Shown one piece after another: positions 1-8,420 of a stretch of DNA of 64,000 nucleotides. This stretch comes from Jaenimonas drosophilae (Eukaryota > Euglenozoa > Kinetoplastea > Trypanosomatida > Trypanosomatidae). The position numbers and the translations under genes were made by a program. The stretch spans positions 44,888 through 108,887 of the forward strand of contig JASAON010001626.1 in the NCBI GenBank assembly GCA_030849065.1. The letters run 5' to 3'. The notes below the pieces were generated by a model. That model ran no database searches, was not told where the DNA came from, and saw only the letters and a program-made list of their open reading frames with translations. Within the stretch, counting starts at the first letter, position 1; every line of letters starts with the position of its first letter.

Positions 1-2
1 GC

Positions 3-3000
3 ATCGTTCGTGCTCTCCAGCAGGGCGATGATGTTTCACTCGCCATCGATACCCTCCTCAACTACAACCACCCACTCACCGCGAAGGAGCAGCAGCAGCT
101 CACCGCCTTCCTCGAGCTCCAGGCTGAGCAGCGCGAGGGCGGTTTGAAGGTGGATGAGCCCACGGAAGAGATTGAGCAGCTCCGCCGTCGTCCGCTGCAG
201 CAGGCGTTTCATCCGCTCATGGTGTTGCAGTGCATCATGAGTGCCGCCAAGCTCCCCTACCTCACCAAGGATCATCAGCGACGGTTGCAAAAGACGGTGC
301 TGCCCTTCGTGGCCGCCCACACGCCCCTCTCGATGGAGGAGTGGTACATGGCCATGTGCGTCGCGCAGGTGCAGCTCTCCGTGGCCACCTCCACCACAGC
401 ATTGCGTTGTGCCGAGGAACTCCTGCGATGTGCAGCACCCGTTGTGTTGCGATGCCCCGCGACGGTTGTGTCGGCCCTTCATCGCCAACACCCACACATG
501 GCGGTGAAGGTGGCACCACGCAAGGAGAGCGCCACGCCCAAACTCAAGGAGATGAGTGGGAACGATGCGGAGAAGCTCTTCATGAAGCTTCTCGCCGCTG
601 TTGTGCGCGCCTATGCTGTGCAACACGCCAACTCCGCCAAGCACTCACGTCGTGAGGTGCCAACACCGGGCGAGCGCTTCCCAACCTGCCACGCAATGCG
701 TCGTGTGATGGGAACGTTGCAGCGGTGCATCAACGTGAGTGGAGGAGAGGCCTCTGTCTCTGTGCCGGAGAGCGCCTTCTTCACCGCGGTGGCCACGCTC
801 TCAGCGGTGGAGGTGCTCGCGCTATCGCTTCTCGCGCCGTGGATGCCCGCCATGACGAAGGACCTCCTCGCCGCCGCCATCAAGACGGATGCCGATGAGG
901 TGTTGGCACTCCTTGGTGGCACGCGCGCCGTCGCTGATGTACTTCGTCTTGCCCCCACATCATCATGCGCCGATGTGCTGCAATACTGCCTCTACACCAT
1001 GGGCCTCACTACCACCACGGAGGTGCAGTATCGAGCTCTCCTCGCCATCCTCGTGGCATTGCCCGTGGAAGAAACGTCGGCCGTCTTCCTCGAGCGCGGA
1101 AAAGATGCCGTGGCGCAGCTCCTCCACCCTTTTGTGGCCAACGCGAAGGGCCTCACGCCGGAGGTGGCCAAGGAGGTTGCTCCGCAAGTGGCTCGCCTCT
1201 GCACGCACATGATGATGGTCTCGGCGACGGAGGTGCGTGAGAGCACCTTCATTCCGCTCACCACGGCAGTTGTGCAGGCTGCGGCCTACTCCCTTACTAG
1301 CCGTTGCCGCGCCGTGCCAGAGAAGGAGTCGGTGCTGCGCATCATCCACGCCATCTTTGCCCAGCTGCCGTGCTCCGTGATGGATCGCGTACCACGTAAG
1401 GAGCTCGTCGCGGTGCTCAATCGTGAGATCAGCCTCCCCGTCGCCGCCTCCATGGGTCAGGCGCTGCGTGTGGCTTCAGTACTGCACCTCACGGCACAGG
1501 TGGCAGATGGCCTCCGAGACGCCGTGCGTGCCTCGGCCAAGGAAGATGAGGTGCGCCGCGCGCTGCTCGTCTTCCTGACGGAGGATGAGGCAGTGCCCGA
1601 GGAGGTTGTGGCGAGCCTCGTTTCCGGTGTGCTGGAGGATTGCGTGGAGGTACATACCTCCCGACCGGATGCCTTCCTTGCCCTGGGCCTCATCTGCAGC
1701 ACCAACACGGAGCGTGTGCGCCAGCTTCTGCCCATGTTGAGCTCTGCCGAGGTACTCGGCCAGTTGCAGGGATGTCATGAAGAGCGCATGGCGGCTGGGC
1801 GTGTGGCCTCTCGCCTGGCAGCCGTGGGATGCTTCGCGCCATGTGCGATGCTCCTCACCGCACCACGCGGCGATGTACGTCTCTTGATGGAGGATCAGCT
1901 CAGCACAACCATGGCCAAGGACCCCACGACGAGCCTCGCTCTGTGGAGGGCCTGGGTGGAGGAGGTGTTCCTCCTGCACAAGGAGAGCGGCGCCGCACTC
2001 CTCTGCGAGGACGGCAGCAGCCTCCCCGCCTTCGTCAAGCTGGGCCAGGCGGTGTTGCACCATCTCCCACAGCTGTATCAACCCGCTGCGGTGAAGCTCC
2101 TCGCGGAGCTCCTCATGTGCTGCGGCCACGATCATGTGCAAGGTGCTGATCCGGGCTTCTTCTTGGCGGCACGTCAACGACGTCGCTACGATGGTTCTGG
2201 ATTTGGCATCCTTCGCACCAGCATCTTTGGCCGCATCTTCCCCGGCCAGGCGGATATGCTGATGGAGCATGCGGGGGAGGTGATGGAGGTACTCTGCACC
2301 TCCTTCACCACCTCGGAGCACGTTAGCACCGCAGCCGCACGTGCCGTGGTGCTTCTCCTCACGAAGCTCTCTGGGGAGGCGGCCAGTTGTGTGGCGGATC
2401 AGCTCCTTCGCGCGGCCCGCACCTCCATGGATTTTTTCGTGGCCCTCAACGAGCGCGACCGCGCCATCGCCGCCGAGTGTGCCGACGCCATGTGGAGCTA
2501 CGAAGAGGCCACCTTGCGTGAGCAGCAGCTCCTCAAGACGTACACGGAGCGTGCGCCAAAGGGCATGTCGGAGGACGATTTTGCCGATCTCAAGAAGCGC
2601 GATGCCTTGGCGCTGGAGAAGGGCCGCGCCGCCCTCCACGCCGATGTGGCGAAGCGCACCCTGACCTTGCAACGCACCGCCCGCCTGCACAAAACCTCCC
2701 TCCACACCATTCGCCATCTCGGCCAACACGGCCACTTTCCCTTGGCCGCCGTCGCGACGCTCTATCCCTACCTGCAGAGCTGCCTCAACGAGACCACGCA
2801 TCCTCTTGTCGTGAAGAGCCTCGCGCTCGATGCAGTCGTTGGGCTTCTCTCCCGCACCCCCTTGGCCCACCTCGTGGAGCCGATGGTTCTCACGGTGGCA
2901 CGTTTGGTGGATGAGAAGTACCTCACCGCCAAGGATGTCTCGCAGATTGCTAGTCTGGCGCAGATGTTGCGTGTGGAGCTGCAGCAGATGCTTCCTGCTC

Positions 3001-6000
3001 CACTCGTGGTGCTCCTCACCGCCTTTGATCAAGTGGCCTTCAAGGCGGGTCGCGGGCTCAACGCCACATCCACGACGATCCCCGTCGCTACCCAGCACCA
3101 GCTTCTCGGCCTCTTGTTGCAGAACATTGGCCAAGCACACCTGCCACAACCTGCGGTGGTGTTGGCCCTCCTCACCACCATCCTCCAACGCTTCGCGCCC
3201 CTCTACAAGAGCGTGCAGCAGGGAGTACAGACGTTGATGCCGATGGTGCCATCGGCCGACCTCGCCACGATTGAGGCCGCCCTCCTCGGCGGCTCGGACT
3301 CGGTGCGTGAGGTGGTTGCGGGAAGCTACCAACGCTTTTCCCACTTTGATGGCAATCGTCGTGCTCTCGTGCTCGCCGCCATCTTCATGAAGGACCCTGC
3401 GACCGCTGTTGTTCGTGGCATGGAGAGCGTTCTCGCCGATGAACGTTGGTCGTGGGAGCTCCTCCCTTCGGATTGGTCCGATGTGCTCTACTATCTCCAA
3501 ACGTTTGGGCAGAGCTCGGCCAACGCGCTGCGCATCGCCTCCCTCATGGCCGACCTCTTCGCCGCCCCCACGACCACCGATGAAGCCCAGCACGCGTGGC
3601 TCGCCGAGATCATCGCCATCAACGGGGTGGCCGCCGTCGTCGCGGTTCAAACCCTCTCACCCGCCCTCCGTGGCGCGTGCCCCGTGGCGGTGATGAGCTA
3701 TCTTTCCACCCTCATTGAGCAGCCCACCACCACCGAGGCACTCATGAAGTTGGCCCTAAACAGCGGCCGTGTGGTGCTCAAGGGGATGCCCCTTGAAACC
3801 CTGCGCGGATTATCCAGCGACGTGCAGGCACGCCTGGCCAAACCCCCCAAGGAGGCCACAGAAGCACAACGTGAGCAGTACCTGGCCACCGCCACGGTAT
3901 GGCTCACCATTCTGAGCTGCCGCTTGCAGGAAACGGCCCTCATTGAATCCATCATGGACCAGCAGAGCCGCACGCTGAATAACTCACAATCGGCGATGGT
4001 GCATCGCTGTGTTGGGGAATCCATGGCGGAGATTACGCGCAACGAACAGGCACGACGCAGCCCGTCGCTCGATCTCTTCATGGAGAAGTGCAGCAAGCAG
4101 GTTTTTCACTCGGGAAGCTACATCAAGAAGAAGGCGCATGCGTGGGGTATGGTGGGTGTGTTGCAGGGCATTGGACTGCCCGCCCTCGCACGTTTTGGCA
4201 TCATGGAAACGCTCAACAAGGCCGCCACGGAGAAGCAGAATGAGAAGGCTGGTGCGATGATCCTTCTCGAGGTGTTGTGCGCCGTGATGGGCAAGACGGT
4301 GGAGCCCTACGCCCTCTCACTCGTTCCCTTCTTGCTTGAGAGTGTGGCGGATGCCGATCCAAAGATCTCCGAGTGCGCCGACGATGCCGCCCGTGTGATG
4401 ATGAGCAGCCTCACCGCGGTTGGTCTTCGCCAGCTCGTGCCCACCTTGGTGGCTGGCCTATCCTGCGATCAGGCCAAGAAGCGTGTGCCACCGCTGAATT
4501 TCATTGGCTATGTGGCCTTTTGCTCCCCGAAGCAGCTCGCGGCGGCACTGCCCGAGATTATGAAGCACATCACCCCATGCCTCTTCGATGTCAACGGCTC
4601 CGTCACTGTGGCGGCCTTCAACGCTCTCCGACGTGTGGCTGGTGTGGTCTCCAACCCAGAAATTCAGGAACACGTGGAGCTCATCCTCAATGCGATGCGC
4701 AATCCAAGCTCCGACACGGAGAACGCCCTCGATGCACTGCTCTACACGCGCTTCGTCAATGTCGTGGACCCCGCCTCCCTCGCCCTCATCATCCCCGTTA
4801 TTTCACGCGGGCTGAGTGGCCAGGTGGCGCACACACGGCCCAAGGCGGCACAGATTGTGGCATCCATGGTGAGCCTCGTCGGGGATGCCAAGACACTCCA
4901 ACCGTATGCAGAGGAGCTCGTGAAGCTTCTGGAGAGCGCCGCACAAGATCCTCTGACGGAGGCACGCACCACAGCTGCCAAGGCTGTCGGTGCCTTGGCC
5001 TCGGCCGTGGGAGGTGATTTCATTGATATGGTGGCAACATGGTGCTTTGGTGTGCTGCAAAAGACCCAAACAGGTGCGATTGAGAAGGCCGGTGCCGCGC
5101 AGGTTTTTGTGGAGCTCGTGAGTAGCTGCGGTTATGAGCTCCTCGTGGCCTTTTTGAGCACCATCGAGGCGGGCATGACGGATGAACGTCCGCCCATTCG
5201 TGAAGGTTTCCTCTACATCATGGTCTATGCCCCCTCCACGCTGCGCACCGAGGACTTCCAGCAGCTCCTCCCGCTGGCCTTCCCGTGGGTGCTCGATGGC
5301 CTCTCCCACTTCTCCGACAAGGTGCGCGATGTGGCGCTCGGGGCTGGTGACAGCATCATCTCCCTCTACGGTACACGCAATCTGCCACTTGTGCTGAAGG
5401 CGCTGTTGGAAGGTGTGGCCAACGAAATCACCACGATGCGGCAGAGTTCTCTGCTCCTCTCGAGCAAGCTCATGCTCCACTTGGTGGCGAGCATCAAGAA
5501 GAAGATGCGGCTCCAGCTGGCGCAGGAGGCGGCGGCGGCAGACGAAGGTGCAGATGGCGGCGGCATGGCCATGGACCCACTCGCCGATGAGGAAGGCGGC
5601 GGTGTTCTGACGATGGAGGCTGCGCGCGACGTGGAGAAGCGTGGCATCTCCATTCTCGGCTCCCTCGAGGAGATGTTGGGCACCGATTCGCTGGTGCGAA
5701 TGCTCTCGGCCATCTACTGCGGCCGCCACGAACACAGCCTCAACGTGCGCACCGATTGCAACATGGCGTGGCAGGCCTGCGTGGCGAGCATCCGTGCCGC
5801 TGTGGGCAAGATCTTCGATGCCCTTGTGCAGCTCCTCACGCACTTCTGCAGCAGCGACAACCCCGATTGTGTGGAGGTGGCGGAGAAGTCCATTGAATTC
5901 ACCACGCGCATGAATGAAACCATTGAGCGCTTCATCAACGTCTTTTGCGACAACTACAAGAGTGAGCACCATCGCACGAAGCTGGGCTCCCTCACCGCGC

Positions 6001-7958
6001 TCGGCGTGGTGGTTCAGTACGCCGACTCCAAGCGGCTGATGAGCATGGGTGGCCAGATTGTGGGATGTGTGTTGCCTGGCATGCAGGATGAGAGCGACGC
6101 CGTGAAGGATGCCGCGCGCATCGTCTTTGCCCGGGTCACCAAATCTGTGGGCTCGCGGCTCATTGAAGGTGCGGTGGAGGCGCAGATCTCCACGAGCGTG
6201 CGTGGTGTGGTGGAGGTTGTGAAGGTGAAGCCAAGCATCGCCCTCGCCCTCGTCTTCAAGCACCTCAATGAGCTCACTGAGTACTCGGAGAGCAACGTGG
6301 AGCTCATTGACTGCATCTTGGATGTCGAGGAAGCAGAGGAGGAGCTCGAGCACTATGACGAGGACATCACGCGCATCTTGTTGGCCTGTGCGGTGCAAGG
6401 CATTGCGACAACGAGTGAGGTGGCACAGCGCTTCTTCGATAGCCTCCCGGAGGACCGCGAGGCGCAGCCGCTGGAGAGCTTTCACAAGGCCCTCAACGTG
6501 CCACGCACGCGTCTTGGTGCGCTCATCCTGGCCGAGGCGTACGGCCTCGGTGCGAGCCTCGCCAACCTCGACGGCATTGAGGCCGTCTTCCGCGCCGCCA
6601 TCGACGCACTCGGCGATGCCGCGGAGGACTCACGGGCGCAGGCCGTCGCCACCATCACCGGCCTCATTTCTTCCTTGGAGCAGCGTGTGGTGGATGAGCT
6701 CGCCGAGGAGGAGCAGGGCGATATAACGGTGTCAAAGCGTGCGGCCGGGCGCTATCTCATTCAGTTCCTCGAGGTCTTCCAGGTGGCCTTGGCCTCCACG
6801 GCCTCTGCCTGCATGAGCTCATCGGGCGAGGAGCACTTTGCCGTGCTCGGTGAAGGCGAGCCGCGCCTCTTCGATGTCTTGATGGCGCTCTACAACCGCG
6901 GCTTGGATTATGGCACAGCCACCCAAAAGGTGGAGGCGGTGGAGTGCATCCAGGATCTGATGCGCTTCGCACCACGTGCCATTAGCGCAACCGCGAGCAA
7001 CACCGTGGCGGGTCGCTGCTCCAAGGTGCTCTTCACGCGCAACGAGGGCAGTGTGGTGCTCGCCCTGGTGCGTCTGTGTTTGCAGCTCATGGACTACCCC
7101 GCCAGTGGGAAGGAGAAGATGGTGGAGGGCACCATGGCCCTCGCCGTATACAACGCCGCCCTCTGCGACTCGGGTGAGGCCCGCGCACTTGCGTTGCGCA
7201 TCGTCATTTCGCTCCTCAAGCGTTCCGAGAAGTATGCCGATCTCATTCTCGGCACCGTTGTTACGAAGCGCGCCGCGGCCGACTCGCCGCTGCTCCGCAC
7301 CGTCATGTGCCGCTTCATCTCCGTCGTGATGCGCTACGCCAACTTTGAGAAGAGCTTCCCGCACATCATCAAGCTCATGGAGGTGGTGCGGCCCATGTGG
7401 GAGTCCCCGACCTCCCCCGCGCAGGCGGTGGCGGCGGGCGTGGCGGTTGGCGCACTCGCCAAGTCGGCGAGCGTGCCGGATGATGTGCTCCGCGACATTA
7501 AGGAACGCACCCTCGCCCTCACTGCCGTCAAGGGCGTGCAGGCCCTCGCTGGCTACGCACTCGTATACTCACTCCTCAACGCTGCTCCAGCACGTGCCGA
7601 TCCAACCTTTCTGGAGGTGGCCGCAGAGCAGGTGAGCCTCGCCGCGGGCTACGCCTCTGATAAGCTCTCCACCTTGTGGGTGCTGCGCGCCGCGGGTGCC
7701 ATCGCCACGACGGGGTGCATCTCGCAGGCCAACTTCCGCATTGAAACATACGTGCCGCTCCTGCGCCGCCTTGGTGGCAACAATGAGGAGCAGTCGTTGA
7801 GCACCGCGCAGTACTTCTTCGATTGCGTCTCGGGTGCTTATCCATCCATGTATAACAGTCTCGATAGCTTTGGCCGTGAGCCGAGCGCGTTGTGGCAGAT
7901 TGTGGGGCACTTTGATGCCGACTTGGATGATGAGGTGGTGGCCGATACGGTGATGTAG
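3..7958 (+). CDS. GCN1: GCN1-like translational activator, HEAT-repeat protein (5' partial)
   Basis: In yeast and animals GCN1 binds ribosomes and activates the kinase GCN2 on uncharged tRNA, leading to eIF2-alpha phosphorylation. The frame is open to the left edge, so the true start lies outside the window. About 2651 residues are visible, close to full family length (about 2670), so little is missing. The whole protein is alpha-helical HEAT-like repeats. Visible residues about 1421-1680 match the eEF3-like region, the most conserved part of the family: RPKAAQIVASMVSLVGDAK, DPLTEARTTAAKAVGALASA and FVNVVDPASLALIIPVI are GCN1 signatures. The gene ends in TAG. An internal TTG at 144 could be mistaken for a start but is simply within the frame. 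The family call is firm; regulation of a GCN2-type kinase here is inferred from the family. Confidence 0.93.
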   Translation: MVRALQQGDDVSLAIDTLLNYNHPLTAKEQQQLTAFLELQAEQREGGLKVDEPTEEIEQLRRRPLQQAFHPLMVLQCIMSAAKLPYLTKDHQRRLQKTVLPFVAAHTPLSMEEWYMAMCVAQVQLSVATSTTALRCAEELLRCAAPVVLRCPATVVSALHRQHPHMAVKVAPRKESATPKLKEMSGNDAEKLFMKLLAAVVRAYAVQHANSAKHSRREVPTPGERFPTCHAMRRVMGTLQRCINVSGGEASVSVPESAFFTAVATLSAVEVLALSLLAPWMPAMTKDLLAAAIKTDADEVLALLGGTRAVADVLRLAPTSSCADVLQYCLYTMGLTTTTEVQYRALLAILVALPVEETSAVFLERGKDAVAQLLHPFVANAKGLTPEVAKEVAPQVARLCTHMMMVSATEVRESTFIPLTTAVVQAAAYSLTSRCRAVPEKESVLRIIHAIFAQLPCSVMDRVPRKELVAVLNREISLPVAASMGQALRVASVLHLTAQVADGLRDAVRASAKEDEVRRALLVFLTEDEAVPEEVVASLVSGVLEDCVEVHTSRPDAFLALGLICSTNTERVRQLLPMLSSAEVLGQLQGCHEERMAAGRVASRLAAVGCFAPCAMLLTAPRGDVRLLMEDQLSTTMAKDPTTSLALWRAWVEEVFLLHKESGAALLCEDGSSLPAFVKLGQAVLHHLPQLYQPAAVKLLAELLMCCGHDHVQGADPGFFLAARQRRRYDGSGFGILRTSIFGRIFPGQADMLMEHAGEVMEVLCTSFTTSEHVSTAAARAVVLLLTKLSGEAASCVADQLLRAARTSMDFFVALNERDRAIAAECADAMWSYEEATLREQQLLKTYTERAPKGMSEDDFADLKKRDALALEKGRAALHADVAKRTLTLQRTARLHKTSLHTIRHLGQHGHFPLAAVATLYPYLQSCLNETTHPLVVKSLALDAVVGLLSRTPLAHLVEPMVLTVARLVDEKYLTAKDVSQIASLAQMLRVELQQMLPAPLVVLLTAFDQVAFKAGRGLNATSTTIPVATQHQLLGLLLQNIGQAHLPQPAVVLALLTTILQRFAPLYKSVQQGVQTLMPMVPSADLATIEAALLGGSDSVREVVAGSYQRFSHFDGNRRALVLAAIFMKDPATAVVRGMESVLADERWSWELLPSDWSDVLYYLQTFGQSSANALRIASLMADLFAAPTTTDEAQHAWLAEIIAINGVAAVVAVQTLSPALRGACPVAVMSYLSTLIEQPTTTEALMKLALNSGRVVLKGMPLETLRGLSSDVQARLAKPPKEATEAQREQYLATATVWLTILSCRLQETALIESIMDQQSRTLNNSQSAMVHRCVGESMAEITRNEQARRSPSLDLFMEKCSKQVFHSGSYIKKKAHAWGMVGVLQGIGLPALARFGIMETLNKAATEKQNEKAGAMILLEVLCAVMGKTVEPYALSLVPFLLESVADADPKISECADDAARVMMSSLTAVGLRQLVPTLVAGLSCDQAKKRVPPLNFIGYVAFCSPKQLAAALPEIMKHITPCLFDVNGSVTVAAFNALRRVAGVVSNPEIQEHVELILNAMRNPSSDTENALDALLYTRFVNVVDPASLALIIPVISRGLSGQVAHTRPKAAQIVASMVSLVGDAKTLQPYAEELVKLLESAAQDPLTEARTTAAKAVGALASAVGGDFIDMVATWCFGVLQKTQTGAIEKAGAAQVFVELVSSCGYELLVAFLSTIEAGMTDERPPIREGFLYIMVYAPSTLRTEDFQQLLPLAFPWVLDGLSHFSDKVRDVALGAGDSIISLYGTRNLPLVLKALLEGVANEITTMRQSSLLLSSKLMLHLVASIKKKMRLQLAQEAAAADEGADGGGMAMDPLADEEGGGVLTMEAARDVEKRGISILGSLEEMLGTDSLVRMLSAIYCGRHEHSLNVRTDCNMAWQACVASIRAAVGKIFDALVQLLTHFCSSDNPDCVEVAEKSIEFTTRMNETIERFINVFCDNYKSEHHRTKLGSLTALGVVVQYADSKRLMSMGGQIVGCVLPGMQDESDAVKDAARIVFARVTKSVGSRLIEGAVEAQISTSVRGVVEVVKVKPSIALALVFKHLNELTEYSESNVELIDCILDVEEAEEELEHYDEDITRILLACAVQGIATTSEVAQRFFDSLPEDREAQPLESFHKALNVPRTRLGALILAEAYGLGASLANLDGIEAVFRAAIDALGDAAEDSRAQAVATITGLISSLEQRVVDELAEEEQGDITVSKRAAGRYLIQFLEVFQVALASTASACMSSSGEEHFAVLGEGEPRLFDVLMALYNRGLDYGTATQKVEAVECIQDLMRFAPRAISATASNTVAGRCSKVLFTRNEGSVVLALVRLCLQLMDYPASGKEKMVEGTMALAVYNAALCDSGEARALALRIVISLLKRSEKYADLILGTVVTKRAAADSPLLRTVMCRFISVVMRYANFEKSFPHIIKLMEVVRPMWESPTSPAQAVAAGVAVGALAKSASVPDDVLRDIKERTLALTAVKGVQALAGYALVYSLLNAAPARADPTFLEVAAEQVSLAAGYASDKLSTLWVLRAAGAIATTGCISQANFRIETYVPLLRRLGGNNEEQSLSTAQYFFDCVSGAYPSMYNSLDSFGREPSALWQIVGHFDADLDDEVVADTVM

Positions 7959-8420
7959 GCGAGGAGAGACCAGTCTCTTCCTCTTTTCTGCATGCAACAC
8001 AGACACACACCAACAACAACAACAACAACAAGAATAAACACAAGAATATCTCAATAACACCAATTTTCGTAATTCATCCTCGCACAACAACTTCATCATC
8101 TTTCTTTTGTTGTGAGGCGCGTGTCAGTGACGCGCAACAACGTAGGCCGGTGCCCACTTCCTCTCTCTCTCTCTCGCCTCTTCTCCACCTCCGCGTCGTG
8201 GATGAAAACAGGTGGTTGAGAGGAGGAGAGCATCATCATCATTATCATCATCATCATTATGCACTCCATTCATGCTCCCTTTCACGTCTTCCTCTTCTTC
8301 TCTTTGTTGCTGCAGTCGTTGTTGTTTGCAAGTGAGAGTGGAGCTCATCCTACATCTCACTTCGTGTAGCATCATCTTTTTTTTTCATTTGCACATTTGG
8401 TAGGTGTAGTGCTCAGCTCC
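7959..8420. other. Intergenic spacer GCN1-PWP2
   Basis: No gene seen. Holds a (CAA)n run near 8009-8031, a CT-rich run near 8159-8175, a (CAT)n run near 8230-8262 and an oligo-T tract before the PWP2 start. Confidence 0.7.
8371..8403 (+). promoter_or_regulatory. Putative trans-splice acceptor of PWP2
   Basis: A T-rich tract (8377-8390) is followed by the first AG at 8402-8403. The first ATG after it is 8421, giving a 17-nt 5' leader without an upstream ATG. This is the clearest case supporting the chosen start. Use as a spliced-leader acceptor is inferred; no RNA data. Confidence 0.5.

Noticed and set aside
144..146. TTG as the start of GCN1
   Set aside because: The frame continues open to the left edge of the window and the family is longer, so the gene is simply truncated by the window.
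1476..3650. 724-codon open frame on the minus strand inside GCN1
   Set aside because: Shadow of the GC-rich third codon positions of GCN1; it has no family motif and overlaps a strongly conserved gene completely.
4803..6485. 560-codon minus-strand frame inside GCN1
   Set aside because: Same cause; the + strand encodes the conserved eEF3-like region here.
8230..8262. Repeated short units considered as CRISPR or satellite
   Set aside because: Simple trinucleotide microsatellite without spacers; the same type occurs in many spacers of the window.
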